Origin: Areca catechu
Taxonomy: Eukaryota; Streptophyta; Magnoliopsida; Arecales; Arecaceae
Direction of reading: 5' to 3'
Length of the DNA stretch: 64,000 nucleotides
NCBI GenBank assembly: GCA_021397845.1
Contig: CM038052.1
Coordinates: 37,866,449 to 37,930,448 of the forward strand
The notes beneath the pieces were generated by a model. That model did no database searches and had not been told where the DNA came from. It saw only the letters and a list, made by a program, of their open reading frames with translations. The translations under genes were made by a program, and so were the position numbers. Shown piece after piece: positions 1 through 11,578 of this stretch; the stretch's first letter is position 1; every line of letters starts with the position of its first letter.

Positions 1-1192
1 CTTTCTTCATGGAGACCTATCTGAAGAAATATACATGATGCCGCCTCCTGGCTTACCTCACCATCCTAATCAAGTATGTAAACTTCGTCATGCATTTTAT
101 GGACTCAAATAGGCACCTCACACTTGGTTTGAAAAATTCCAAACCACTCTTCTTGATTATGGATTTCTCCAAAGACTTCATGACTTTGCCTTATTCTATC
201 GATGCTCTTCTCATGGGATTGTTCTACTTATTCTTTATGTTGATGATATGGTTGTCATTGGAAATGACCAACAAGGCATTCATGATACTAAGCAATTCTT
301 GCACAAGTGCTTCGAAATGAAAAATCTTAGCTTATTATGATTCTTTCTTGGCATTGAAGCCAACCATCAATTTGATGGTCTTTTTCTTGCTCAGGCTAAT
401 TTTGCCTCTGATTTGCTCATTCGTGCCACCGTTTCAGCCAATAAAATTATTGATCCCCCTCTTGAGATAAATATGAAGCTTTAGCCTATTGATGAAAAAA
501 TTCTTACTGATCCCACTCGATATCGCCAACTTGTCGATAGTCTCAACTACCTCACTATCACTTGGCCGGATATTTCTCATGCAGTTCATGTTGTCAGTCA
601 ATTTATGTTTGCACCTCGCTCTATTCACTATGCTTCTGTTCTTCGGATATTGCGATATATCAAAGGCACGCTATATCATGGGCTTCTTCTTTTCTCTTTT
701 GATCTCAATCTTCATGCATACTCTAAATCAGATTGGGCCAGAGATATCACTGATCGACACTCTACAACTGGCTATTACATGTTCTTGGAAAACTCACTGA
801 TTGCCTGGAAAAGTAAAAAGCAATCAGTTGTATCTCGCTCCAGCGCAAAAGCTGAATACCATGCCCTTGCTCATACTACTACTGAGATTGTCTGGCTTCA
901 CTGGTTACTTAATAATATGGGCAAACATCTATCCTCTCTAATGCCCATTTATTGTGATAGCCATAGTGCTATCCAAACACACATATTGCTGTCTTCCATG
1001 AACGTACCAAACATATTGAAATTGATTGTCACTTTACTCGCCACCACTATCAGCAGTAAACTATTGATCTACATCACATCTCCTCAACTAATCAAATTGC
1101 TGATTTACTTACAAAGTCCCATGCCAAGGAGCGCTTCCACTACCTTCTCTCCAAACTTCATCTACAAGAAACACCTTCAGTTTGAGGGGGGG
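1..1192 (+). pseudogene. Copia pol remnant (reverse transcriptase to RNase H)
   Basis: The C-terminal half of a Ty1/Copia polyprotein, entering from the left window edge. The reverse transcriptase palm motif YVDD is at 236-247. The FYGLKQAP motif is seen with Q changed to a TAG stop (110-112). Further stops follow near 333 and 481. The RNase H part includes the Copia hallmark SRSSAKAEYHALA near 835-870 and a W.HWLL segment near 890-910. Reading frames shift in the last 250 bases. A polypurine tract and an LTR follow directly, so this is the 3' end of one element whose gag, integrase and 5' LTR lie outside the window. It is dead: at least three stops and frame breaks. Confidence 0.9.
1181..1192 (+). 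other. Polypurine tract of the Copia element
   Basis: TTTGAGGGGGGG abuts the first base of the LTR, as expected for the plus-strand primer of a Copia element. Confidence 0.85.
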
Positions 1193-1447
1193 TGTTAAAC
1201 ATCTTTCCTACCTAAGAGATATCCTTCCAAGTTTAGATATTCCTATGTGGGATGTATTGATATGTAACCATGTTTGGCTAATCCTATTTAGGATATTTTG
1301 GTAGGCATTTACCTTATGTATACCATCAAGTATATATTTAATGGGATGAATCCCAAGCATAATAACATAAGAATTTCAAGCTCCAATACTTTCTAATGAA
1401 AAAGATATCTCAGAGATCGAGTGGGTAGAAAAGAAGTACTCTTAACA
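1193..1447 (+). repeat. 3' LTR of the Copia element (255 bp)
   Basis: It begins TGTTAAAC after the polypurine tract and ends CTTAACA, giving a TGTTAA/TTAACA terminal inverted repeat. A TATA-like tract (TATATATTTAA) lies near 1330. The 5' partner is outside the window. LINE-derived sequence starts soon after its end. Confidence 0.8.
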
Positions 1448-2480
1448 TTAGCTATCTCCATAGCACTAATTCAATGCTTAATGCCATTCCAATATACTAG
1501 ATGGCTATGTTGAAACTACCATAGAAAATTGTTCAGAGCATCAACCAAGTCTACTGAAGCTTCATTTGCGATGATCATCAACATCAAAGCAAAATCAAAT
1601 ATATAGTCAACTAGAGCCAAGTATGTATGCCTAGAAGACCTAGAGGTTTGGTTGTCAAAGACCTGTCAACTCTCAACAAAGCACTCTTGCTAAAATGATG
1701 GTGAAAATGTCAATGAATTGCACAAACCTTGGTGCACCCTTATTAAAGCAATTTATTATATCCCATAAAATTGCCATCTGAATCGTCAAGGTATGCCAAA
1801 TGCAATGCTTCTCCATTTTGGAGAAATATACCTAATCTTTTCAAGCTTTTTAAGCAATGTTTTAGAATCAAGTTGGGTAGAGGTGGACAAACTTTATTTT
1901 GGCATGCCTACTAGATTGGTAAAGTTAATCTGAAATCCTACCTTAGTTGTCTATTCTCATTTGGCCGGAACCAAAATTGAACCATTCAAAAGTTTTTTCT
2001 TCAGGATGAATCAAACTAGAACTTTTGAGTGCCACTAAACTCTCAGGCAATAAGGAAACTTCATAAACTTAAAGGTATGATACAACCTTCTCCCCTTTCC
2101 TCTGGCTTAGATTGTTATAAGTGGAATTGGAACTACAATGGACTCTATTCAGTTAAAACATGTTATAACTTTATCACGTATGGGGGCGTGTAATCTCACT
2201 TTGGTTCTTCATCTAGAAGCAACCTCTCCCAAAAAAAGTAAAAGTTTTTTCTTGGTTATGTTATTTCGATAAAATTTTAATGGTTGATAAGCTCATAAAA
2301 AGAGGGATTAATGCATCCAACACGTGCCTTAATTATGAGGTGAATGTGAGGAAACCAAGGATCACCTACTTCTACACTGCGCTGACTCGAAAGATATCTT
2401 GAAAGTAATTGCCAGCATAACGAGGCTTTCTGACCTTCCAGAATCCTACATTGATATTTGGAGTAACTGGAGGAAATAGA
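1448..2480 (+). pseudogene. LINE retrotransposon remnant with zf-RVT domain
   Basis: Degenerate C-terminal part of a plant L1-type LINE ORF2. Pieces in several frames match the usual order: a VKDLSTLNKALLLK stretch near 1650-1695 (reverse transcriptase thumb region), GRGGQTLFWH near 1875-1905, a W.WN..G.YSVK..Y stretch near 2110-2170, and PKKVKVFSWL near 2228-2260. The last is followed, after a one-base frame break, by ETKDHLLLHC near 2350-2380, the His/Cys end of the zf-RVT zinc-binding domain. Many stops and frameshifts show a very old copy. The Copia 3' LTR lies at its left edge, so the Copia element probably inserted in this LINE. No poly(A) end was identified. Confidence 0.7.
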
Positions 2481-2657
2481 CCAAGGTATCGACTGAATTT
2501 GCTGCTTATGAATGCTTAATATTCACAGGATTGTAGGGTTCGTAGAAAGAGTGAAATCTTTGGATTTTCTGGTTTCAGCTAGCTATCACAATTAAGACTA
2601 CAAAGTGACAATTTTCATCCTCTAAAACTAGCTTTCGATGATAAATGATGAAAAGGT

Positions 2658-4062
2658 ATATCACGCCCCGAACCTAGTGCTCAGGTCAACCACATGACAT
2701 GGCTACATGAATCCTTGAGCAATGCTCTAAAGATCATATAAGGGCTATAGCATATATAAATTTTCTAATAAGAGCATGATTTATTAAAAAATAATAAATA
2801 ACCAAATGTCCATTAAATGAATTTATCAACAACTTGTTCAATTATAATTATTTAAATATTTAACGGTATCAAAAGTTTTACTAACTAATGAACCAACTCT
2901 GATACTAGAACTGCTTATCCAATCCATCCGTATTAAGCATCATATGTCTCTAAACAAAATAAATAGAATATGAACTTTACAGCCCAGTAAGAATTTCTAC
3001 ATACCCACACCATCAAAATAATTATAGATAAGAAAGTAATATATAATGCCACAAAATATTATGGTCATACAAAATGTCATATTATATAACCCTCGCAATC
3101 ATCATAAATCAGATTTAATCACCTTGGGTGCTTGGCTCTGGACTACCATACCACATTTTTGATCATGGCGGGGTATCAACAGTACCCATTTCTGGCTTAT
3201 GACAGGGCATCAATAACATGGCTAGTCCCAAGGACTACCATAACCACATTTTCGGTCCATGGCAGGGTATCAATGGTACTATATTTCCAGCTTTTGGCAA
3301 GGCATCAACAATACTACGTTTCTGGCCTATAATAGGGCATTAATAATATAGCTAGTCCAAAGTATCATAACCTATCATACAATCATAAAAACCATTTCAT
3401 GCTTGCTAAAAACTTTAAATGAAAAACATACTCTTTTACAAAATTAGATGCACATGAATATCGCAACTTACCCAACCATGATCAATAATATATAAAACAT
3501 AATTCAAATAAAATCACATATACTTAATATATGAGTATATACGGATAGCTATCAAATACCACATATACTCAACAAATAAGTATATAACATACCGCTATTA
3601 AACCATGTAAAGCAAAATCGTCGATACATAAAATAATATTTATATAAATAGGTGATCGATGTTCATGAATACTTATCTCTATTGACAATGGGTTTAACAT
3701 GCTAAATACCAATCCATACCCTAGTCCCTGAACCAGATATCAATGAACTTAGTCGATATTTTTCTATTCAAAAAATTATTCTCCTATAGAACTAAGATTA
3801 CTATTAATAATATCATAAATAAAATTTATTTATTTTAGATCTTCTACTAACTCCCCCAGGGTTACCAAATTTCCTAAATCCTTGTTTCCCACGTGACCTT
3901 GACCTAGCATGTGAGAAAAAAGAGAGAGAGACAAGGCAAAAGGGGGAGGAGAGAAAGAGTAAGAAGAGAAGAGAGAGAAATCACTCTCTTTCTCCTTCTT
4001 TGAAATAGAGGGGATTTGTCCCCCTTCCATCTCCTCTGAACCAATCCGGTGGTCAATGAGAG
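2658..4062. repeat. Probable Gypsy LTR remnant, AT-rich
   Basis: It starts with ATCACGCCCCGAACC, a sequence often seen at LTR starts of plant Gypsy elements. The body is AT-rich with no coding signal, has a minisatellite at 3130-3360, and ends in a GA-rich purine block (3910-3990). It sits beside a Gypsy reverse transcriptase fragment. I could not define both ends or a target duplication, so the class rests on the start motif and context. Confidence 0.4.
3130..3365. repeat. Minisatellite, about 40-bp units
   Basis: The core 'ggc(t/c)(t/a)atg(a/g)cagggcatcaa.a.ta' recurs about every 35-50 bp (near 3160, 3200, 3260, 3295, 3330), and 'gactaccata' and 'gctagtcc' also recur. Copies are diverged. 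The 66-codon ORF across it is an accident of the repeat. Confidence 0.65.
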
Positions 4063-4357
4063 ATACACTAGACCTGATAAATCCCTTATCTAATAGCTCT
4101 TGTAATTTATCATTCAATTATTTTAGTTCTGCTAGAGCCATTCGGTATGAGACTTTAGAAATTGGACTAGGATGAGGAATCAAGTCTATTAAAAACTTAA
4201 TCTCTCTATCAAAGATAAACCTAGTAATTTTTCTGGAAAAATATCAGGAAATTCCTTTATAATATAAATATTTCATAACTTGAGTTCATTGTGTTGGACA
4301 TCTATCACAATGGCTAGAAAACCTTCACATCCCTTTCTTAGAAGTTGCTCGGTATGA
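4063..4357 (-). pseudogene. Gypsy reverse transcriptase N-terminal fragment
   Basis: On the minus strand the peptides QLLRKGCEGFLAIVIDVQ, EFPDIFPEKLLGL, PISKVSYRMALAELK and LQELLDKGFIRSSVS appear in the order of a chromovirus-type Gypsy polyprotein, from the linker after protease to the first reverse transcriptase motif. There are frame breaks and a stop just after the AELK residues. The catalytic YxDD region is missing: homology stops at about 4063 and the purine-rich block begins. It is a dead fragment, joined to or interrupted by the LTR-like sequence on its left. Confidence 0.75.
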
Positions 4358-4499
4358 AAAACTGAAATCAGTTTCTGGTGAGAGAAGATTGGTTATCCTT
4401 AGATTTCTGGTGGATTTGAGAACTTCACTCTCTTTTGGTTAAGTAATCAATTTTGATAGGCTGGGGATTTGAAACTTCACTCTCTTTTCAAAGTAATCA

Positions 4500-4516
4500 C
4501 ACTACAACAAACAAGG
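4500..4516 (+). repeat. CACTA terminal inverted repeat (left end)
   Basis: CACTACAACAAACAAGG, preceded by TCA, which would be the left copy of a 3-bp target duplication; the right copy could not be found. Confidence 0.8.
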
Positions 4517-4965
4517 TTATTCCCGATGCTAAAAAAGATCTTTCCCGACATTTTAAAGCATCACTAAAATCTCTCACGATGCTTTAAAAAGCATCATAAA
4601 AGTATCAAAAATGCGGGAGTGGGGAGAGATTTTCGCGACGCTTTTTAAAAGCATCGGCATTATTCCCGATGCTTTAAAGCATCGAGAATAAGTCCAGGAT
4701 AAGGTTATTTCCGATGCTTTAAAGTATCGGAAATAACTTTATTCCCGATGCTTTTAAAAAGCATCAGGAATAACTTTATTTTCGATGCTTTAAAGCATTG
4801 AGAATAAGTCCGGTATAACATTATTCTCGATGCTTTAAAGCATCGAGAATAACTTTATTCCATTAAAAGCATCAAGAATAACTTTATTTCTGATGCTTTA
4901 AAGTATCGGGAATAAGTTTGGGATAAGATTATTCCCGATGGTTTAAAGCATCTGGAATTCCATTT
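4517..4965. repeat. Subterminal palindromic repeats of the CACTA element
   Basis: About eight copies of a roughly 34-bp near-perfect palindrome, TTATTCCCGATGCTTTAAAG mirrored by CATCGGGAATAA. Clear copies lie near 4661, 4702, 4739, 4780, 4824 and 4890. Subterminal repeats of this kind are the usual binding sites for the accessory transposon protein of En/Spm elements; that role is inferred here. Confidence 0.8.
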
Positions 4966-5399
4966 TTTTTTTTAAATGAAATAGTTATTTTAAAATTTAA
5001 AAATATGCATAATATTTTTCTACCTATATAATGTAGTAATATAAATCCACACATCCAAATATAAATCCACGCATCCAAATATCTCATTGTATACATTATT
5101 TACACATCCAAATATAAATTCAAATATAAAATTCATTATGTTCAAATATAATAAAATTTGTTACACATATGTCTATTTAACAAAATTAAAAAATACATGA
5201 AAATACAAGATATAAAATAACAAAAAACTGAGATCAATGATTTGCAGGAGGTAGGTCGTCACCCTGTCCATTAGGATCTGATGCTTTGAAAGCCTATATA
5301 AAAAATATTTAAAATATTTAATTTATGAAACTATGAATAACAATATATTACTTAAATTATTAATTTAATATAACAATATATATTTAATATCATATATAT

Positions 5400-5750
5400 G
5401 TACATGACATGGAGCATACATCTATATGATAGATGTAAGTCGCTCTATGTGCTCTCTTATACTCTCCATCGCTGCTCTATTGACAATACGGCTCTGTCGT
5501 ATCTCCTCTATCTTCGTCTTGAGTCTACAAACACGTGCATCCTGAGCAGTCTCTGTAGCCTCATGTATATGTCTATTGATCGTAAATAACTAAGAGGGGG
5601 TGACTCCAACTCTATAGCCCCTCACTCGATCGTCACGCTCTGGGCCCATCAACTCTGTAAACACCTCATCCTCGATGCGACTACTCTATGTAGATGCTAT
5701 AGAATCATCAACATGCTCCGCAATAAGAGCTATAACTTTTTCCTGTATTA
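5400..5750 (-). pseudogene. PF03004-type (Ptta/En/Spm) transposon gene remnant
   Basis: Minus-strand translation gives DEVFTELMGPERDDRVRGYR followed by TPS, a stop, then a run rich in E, R and I (HIHEATETAQDARV and EEIRQSR). This is the C-terminal part of the second gene of plant CACTA elements. The ELMGP(E)R motif is the diagnostic piece. At least one stop splits it. It lies downstream of the transposase on the same strand, as in intact elements, but the central part has been deleted. Confidence 0.6.
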
Positions 5751-5829
5751 ATTTAAAAAAATTAGTTAGATCTTAAAGACTAACAAAATCAAATTTAAAG
5801 TGTTGTATGAAATAAATTATAATAAAAAC

Positions 5830-7079
5830 TTATACATATATCCCTAGACCCTTATCATTTCCTGGACCCTTATCACCTGGAAAAGCTATTGACAAGATAA
5901 GTGAGGATTGTTTCATGCACAACCATAGTGGTAAATTATATGATATTAGAATAACTGGCCAAGTGCTATATGTAGAATTTAGAGTCCAGAAAGGATTGAA
6001 GCCATCTAAAGATAAACCCAACCGAATATTACGAATATCAAAGGTAAAATTAGAATGCCTAGCATTAAATGCCTTCCATGCTAAACTATCTGCTGGATGT
6101 CTCAACATTCCATCCTTCGTACGTCCTTCATGATGCCTCTCATCAATGAAGCTATTTTCGATGATGAATATAACCTTTTTAATCGAGAAATAAGAGGAAA
6201 GTAACGCAATACCTTCGCCAGTTTCTTTGTACATCGCAATGTATTTGTTCCATTCACTACATCATCCTCATCTCCTTTATGAGTTGTCCATCATGAAGAT
6301 CCGCATACATTGCATGACTCTTGATCAGCATTTTCACCATGATATAACATGCAGTCTTCCGGACAACTATGAATCTTTTGATATCCAAGATCTAGATTTT
6401 TGACAACTTTCTTTACTTCATAATAAGAGGATGGTAAACCATTGCCTTCTAGAAATGCATCCTTTAATAACCTCAAAAGCATAGTAAAACTCTTTCCCGA
6501 CCATCTATTTATATATTTTATATGAAATAAATGTATAAGAAAAGAGATCTTAGACAATTTCAAACAACCCAGATATAATTGTTCATCTGCTTCTTTCATT
6601 AAATTATGATACCAAGCTGACTCTGAAGTTGATGATTACATCTGCTCCTCGATATATGTTTGTTCAATAAATATATAACCTTCACATATTCCAGTTGGTT
6701 CATGTGTATTAGTAAAACCTCCAAAACTTTGAATATCATGTCGAAAAGCATCTATGATCAAACCCATTATATTATCATCTCCTACAAGATTCTTTTGCAT
6801 ATTACTAAATCCAGGATCAGACGAGGGTTGATTACTTGATTCTAGCAATATAAATTCTTCATGAAAAATTTACTGAGTATAACCTCTTGCAAAACCATTC
6901 TATATCAAATGTTCTTCAACTGTTTGTGGATCTAGACAGGAACTGTTAACACATCATCGACATGGACATGAAATCTTTTCATTCAAACTACTTTTGTTCA
7001 TTGCGAATTTAATGAAATCATGAACTCCATCTAAATATTCTTTGGTATTTCTTAGTTTATTTATCCAGCTTTTATCCAT
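5830..7079 (-). pseudogene. TNP2-like CACTA transposase remnant
   Basis: Read on the minus strand from ATG at 7079. The N-terminus is a transposase-associated domain (PF13963) starting MDKSWINKLRNTKEYLDGVH and containing CPCR then a stop in place of the usual second CxxC residues. Next comes a TNP2 upstream region (6599-6291) with WSGKSFTMLLRLLKDAF and a CNVCGSS zinc-like motif. Last is the start of Transposase_21 (PF02992) with HHEGRTKDGMLRHPADS, LGLSLDGFNPF and YNLPLWLCMKQ (6140-5850). There are several stops (for example near 6925 and 6885) and frame changes. Only the first part of Transposase_21 remains; the catalytic C-terminal part is absent. An intact protein would be far longer. Confidence 0.85.
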
Positions 7080-7640
7080 TTTAGGATAAAATGATCCAAC
7101 TTTCAAGTTATCTAAATACAAAAAAAATTTTCAGTCAATAACAATGCACCAAGTAATTTTTTTAAAAAAATATGTAAAAAATAATATAGATTATCTAATA
7201 AATGTATCATATTACCAACTAATACGTAAAGAGGTCCTATCCCATTCAAGAATTGTATTAATTATATAGGTCATTTACAGTAATCAAACGATGCCAATAG
7301 GAGCTCCAGAAAAATTTTGACAATATTTTTCTTTAGTTCTCCCCACATGACTAAAGATGTATGAGGATAACTAAAAGAAAATACTATCTAAAATATATCT
7401 AGAACTCTATCCATATAGCTTGATTACTATAAGTACCTATAAAATTATTTGTAATTCTTAAACTGTCTAAACTGGATAATCAATTGATCACTATACATAA
7501 TTCTTCCATCCGTACAAAAATAAAATTAATGTACGGATGTTATAGATATATACATTAATCAATTGACAAGTCTATATTTCTATGCAATGCAAATTTTATA
7601 AAAATATTTAAAAAACCATTATTGATCATAGCTGTTGCCA

Positions 7641-8703
7641 TCTAAACCATCATGGCCTGTAGCTCCGGCACGGCATCAGGCATCGCCCCCTCTCTTAGGA
7701 TCCTGCATGCATTTCCAGACCCATGCAAACGAAAAAGAGACCCGGGTTGGGGATTCCAATAGAGGTACTCTGACGATCAAGTCAGTGGGTGATCTAGGAG
7801 AACAGATCCCCCTCGATGGATCCTGGTGAGGTTTCTATGTTCGGGGGCTGTGTTTTTGAGAAAAGAAAGTGAGTGTAGGATGTTAGCAGAGAAGGAGGGC
7901 TGGAGCAGGGTTGGCTGTGTTCATGGGATTCTTTCGATGAACTCCTCAGTAGCCCTAGAGCGTTGCATTTGGCTTGCTCTCTCCTTATGTGTGCTGCCGA
8001 TTACCTCCCTTATCTCTTGCTGGTTTTTGCCTCTTATTGCTCTCCTTTCGTTCGGAGGCCCCTCTTTGCTTTTGTATGGGGAGGCCGTGTGTGACCTCAT
8101 GCTTGCTTTCCAGATGTTCTCCTTTCGGGGGAGTCCTAAGGGGTGACATCTGGAAGCATGCAAGAACTGTGTGTGAGCTCCCGTTTTCCCTTTGAGGTGG
8201 GAAGTTATGTTGCTGGCTCTGGTGTTCTGGTTGGTCACCATGTTTCAGGAAACCTGGCAGAGCATTGGCATGCGGGCAGCCATCCCAGGGTCTAAATCCC
8301 CTAGCGTGGCCTTCCACTTGTAGGTGGTGCAGATGGCAGACTGGGGAGCATCGCACCTTGAAGGGGACATTCCTTCCTGATCGGTGTAAACTGGGGCCTT
8401 AGGGGGCCCTGGTGCTCCGACGAGGCACCTCCCTCCATAGGCCTCAGGCAGCAGGTTGTCACCTATCATTTGTACTGTCTCAGAGGTGGGGTCTTGGTGA
8501 AGGCAACTCTCTTTCCCTCCATGATTTAATCTCCGTTGCCTTCTCTCCTTCACTTGGTGGCAGCTTGAGCTCAACCTCGACCGGGAGCTGACCTCGATAG
8601 GGGACTCACTTTGGCTCCTTGCTTGGGCACCAGGCTTAGGTGGCACCTTCATCTACTGGCTGACAACTGGCATCCAGATGGGCTCCACGTTAGCGGATAC
8701 AAC
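7641..8703. other. Unassigned GC-richer segment
   Basis: Its composition differs sharply from the AT-rich CACTA body to its left. There are overlapping ORFs of 60-135 codons in four frames (7826-8146 plus, 7985-8356 and 8245-8652 minus) but no recognisable domain and no single long frame. It continues at 10281 on the far side of the solo LTR. It may be decayed element sequence; I cannot name a family. Confidence 0.3.
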
Positions 8704-8708
8704 CATAT
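8704..8708 (+). repeat. Target-site duplication CATAT (left)
   Basis: CATAT directly before the solo LTR; the identical copy is at 10276-10280. Confidence 0.85.
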
Positions 8709-10275
8709 TGTTGCCCAGGTGGCTTCCCAAGAGGGGGGGTGAATTGGAAATAAAAACTTTTCATAATTATGTGCACTTTGAAATTCTTTTGTGTTGTGGT
8801 GAAATATGCAATGCGGAAGTAATTAAGTAAAAGCAATAGAGCAATAAAAGCACAATTACAAACACAAGAAAATAGAGTGGTTTGGAGCAACCGGCTCCTA
8901 CGTCCACTACCCAAGCACCACTTGGGATTTCTACTATATCCCTCAACTGGAATACAGTCGGATTGTTTTACTAGGCTCACAATCCAAACCTATATACTTT
9001 GGTTTTATCAGGATCACCAAAAAAATCCAAACTCCCTTTAATTTTAAACGAAATCACCAAAGAAAATCCAAACACTTGGTTTTAGACCGGGATTACCAAG
9101 AACCCAACTTAGGTTTTACAAGGTTCACCTAAAAACCTTCAATCTTCTCTTAAGACACAGTCCCTTGCCGTTCATAGAGAGTAAACAAAGATAAAGAAAT
9201 AATAATCAAGCAACTACAACAAACCAAGTTTGTTTAGGTGTTGCCGATGTAGACCAAGATGAAGTCAAGCTTTGAATGCACTTTAATGCTCTTCAAGCTA
9301 CTTCCTTGCTTCTTCAATAAGTGGATTCAATGATGGAGTAGAGTTGGTGAAGCTTTGAATCCAACTTGAATGCTCTTTGAGGTAGGCAGTTGAATGACTT
9401 GAAAGCTCTTTGATTTCTCAAGATAATTCCATAATAAAGCTCTAATAATTGTTTAATCCTTCAAAAACAATCCCTTTTATAGTTTTTCAAGAGATATGGC
9501 CATTGTAGAGCCTTGGGATTCATGAAATAGCTGTTGGAGATGAATTGGAGTTCAAATTTCAACTTCAGCAACTAGCCGTTGGAGTGTAGAAAATGACTCT
9601 ACGAGTCGGCTCGATTTTCAGGAGTCAGCTCAAAGTCTCAGACAGCCCAAAATAAAAATCTGTAGGAGCTGGCTCTTAAGGCTAGAGTCGGCTCTTGCTT
9701 TCAGTCAGTTCAAAATCATGAATACCTAGAGTCGGCTCTTTAGTGCAGAGTCGGCTCGAGTTCTCAGACCTTCAAAATGTATAACTTTGGACGAGTCGGC
9801 TCTTGGGGCAGGAGTCGGCTCTTGATCTCAAGGTTCAGAAAACTACTTTTTCCATGAGTCGGCTCTTGGGATAGGAGTCAGCTCTTGATACCGAAACACT
9901 GAAACTTCCTCCGTGCCATGCCACCATGAGTCAGCTCTTGATCCAAGAGTCAGCTCTTGTAAATCTTCAAAAATGATCAAGCTTCTCCAAAAATCTTCAA
10001 TATTGAATTAACTAGAAGCTAATCTACATACTTTATAATTTTTTTTAATTTTTAGCCTATTTTACAAGATTACAAAATTGATAAACCTAGGGCTTTTACA
10101 AGTTCAAGTCTATGAAACTTTATACATAATTGAATTTCCTTCCAATCAGTTTGAAAATCATTTTAAACTAAAGGTAACCAATTTTTTGCAAAACTTCTTA
10201 AACAATTTGAAGAAGTTAGTATCAAACATATGCTCCAATGTTTTGTGATCATCAAAATCATTCTAGGGGTCAACA
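8709..10275. mobile_element. Solo LTR (1.57 kb), possibly SIRE-like Copia
   Basis: It starts TGTTGCCCAGG and ends GGGGTCAACA (TGTTG/CAACA inverted ends) and is flanked by perfect CATAT duplications. There is no coding sequence. The CCCAAGAGGGGGGG start region resembles long-LTR SIRE/Maximus-type Copia elements, which I recall rather than prove. A single LTR with intact duplication is what LTR-LTR recombination leaves behind. It contains a short-period minisatellite at 9595-9965. Confidence 0.8.
9595..9965 (+). repeat. GAGTCGGCTC(TTG) minisatellite inside the solo LTR
   Basis: The motif GAGTCGGCTCTTG or one-base variants recurs more than ten times at uneven spacing of about 20-35 bp (for example near 9600, 9690, 9730, 9750, 9790, 9810, 9855, 9875, 9927, 9946). 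Confidence 0.8.
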
Positions 10276-10280
10276 CATAT
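10276..10280 (+). repeat. Target-site duplication CATAT (right)
   Basis: Exact copy of 8704-8708. Confidence 0.85.
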
Positions 10281-11338
10281 CAGTTGCCCCCCACTCTTGA
10301 GCCCAGAAGAAGATACGATGCTTAGGGCATGGAGAGTAATGATCATGCTGACGTGGACTGGGGTGTCCCTTTGCGTCACCGACATCTCTGTGTGCCTATG
10401 CTTCGAAGACCATGCCTCCACATTGATGGGGATTTCGCGGTGCATCACTTTCCGATGGTGGCCATAAATGCTCCTCTTGGGTCGATGTGAATCCTTTGAG
10501 AACGAGGTGCGCGGATCATCCGACACTAGCACATGGTATCCTCTGGCTGGCCTGGTAATTAATGAGATGGGCACCTTCAATCGATACGAGGGTCGGTAGG
10601 ATCCATTGTAGAGAGGCCATCCCTCACCTTTTTATGCGTAGGCGGATGGGACTTCGCAGAACATCCTCTTCTCTCCAATACCTTTTTTCTTTAACTCTTC
10701 TCTCCTGGCTTGTGCCAAGGGAGGTCTTCCGTTGAGCTTCAGGTCTGGGAGGCTGCATGATGCTCCTCTGGGGATGTCTGGCTAGCATCTAGGTCGGGGC
10801 ATCCTGATCAGAGAAGAAGTCTACTGAGCTCGAGGTTCCCTTGAAGGAGAAGAAAGTGGAAAGGCCTCGAGGGGCAGGGAAGGTGATTGCTTGTATGATA
10901 GGAGGAGCGTACCTGCGAACCTCCTGGGTGCGCCTGGTCATGCGACTGAATGAGGGGATGGCTGCAGTCACATTCACAGTGGAGAGGCCACAGTTGTCAT
11001 GATGCTACTGAGAGCAGCCTAACGAGGAGCAACTACAGCTACTCTTGGAATCACCAGATTAGTGAAATCCAAGAAGGACGGTGCAGTCGAGGAGGATGCA
11101 TGTACCCTCCTGTGAGTGAACATCTGAGAAAGGGGTACAACAATGCATCCTCCGGGTGGAACCGATGCTGGGCTCTGGAGACTCGGCAACTTCCTGGGGA
11201 GAATGGGCCAGTAGAGATGGAGGCACTGTCGTCCTCCTTCCCAGGAAGCCCTCCTAAAAGAAGAACTGGTGCACCCCTGTCGCTTCCGGGAGTACTGCCA
11301 GGGAAATCCCTTCTTACTTGTAACTTAGATTTCGAAAA
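10281..11338. other. Unassigned sequence left of the large Copia element
   Basis: Continuation of 7641-8703. Its start (CAGTTGCCCCCCACTCTTGAG) resembles leaders of PF04195-type Gypsy-like elements, but no gene is readable. ORFs at 10263-10580 minus and 10950-11399 plus show no domain. The pre-insertion right flank of this sequence is at 49845. Confidence 0.3.
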
Positions 11339-11343
11339 TAACC

Positions 11344-11578
11344 TAAAGGTAAAGGCACCTACACCAAGCATAAAGAAAAACATGTGTATTTTAAAATAAT
11401 TTTAAAGCATGTACAGCGGAAGGCTCGGTAGATAGATCTAAACGATCTACCGATATGGCCACAACAGGATCTAGCATAATGACCTAGCATGCAACATAAT
11501 ATCAAAGCAAGAGAGGAACACAAATATAAAAGTACCATACCTTTATACTGAGAGAAGCTATGGAAGGAGGAGGGTGCT
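11344..11578 (-). repeat. Copia 3' LTR, distal part
   Basis: It matches 46302-46555 of the 5' LTR (AAGGCACCTACACCAAGCAT onwards). It ends at the GTGCT target of the inserted Gypsy element and resumes at 18143. The terminal TG is mutated to TA. Confidence 0.85.

Larger units (their letters stand above)
4500..7640 (-). mobile_element. Deleted CACTA (En/Spm) DNA transposon
   Basis: The left end is CACTACAACAAACAAGG at 4500-4516, a canonical CACTA terminus, followed by palindromic subterminal repeats. Inside, on the minus strand, are remnants of the TNP2-type transposase and of a PF03004 (Ptta/En/Spm) gene. No opposite terminus (ending TTGTAGTG) is visible, so the other end is truncated or too diverged; 7640 is only where recognisable transposon-like AT-rich sequence stops. 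Transposase_21 runs almost directly into the PF03004 remnant, showing an internal deletion. Confidence 0.85.

Noticed and set aside
3830..4117. 95-codon minus-strand ORF as a gene
   Set aside because: Only its first 16 or so residues are Gypsy reverse transcriptase; the rest is the purine-rich block read through.
7826..8652. One or more small genes in the GC-rich block
   Set aside because: Several frames are open on both strands, none long or recognisable.
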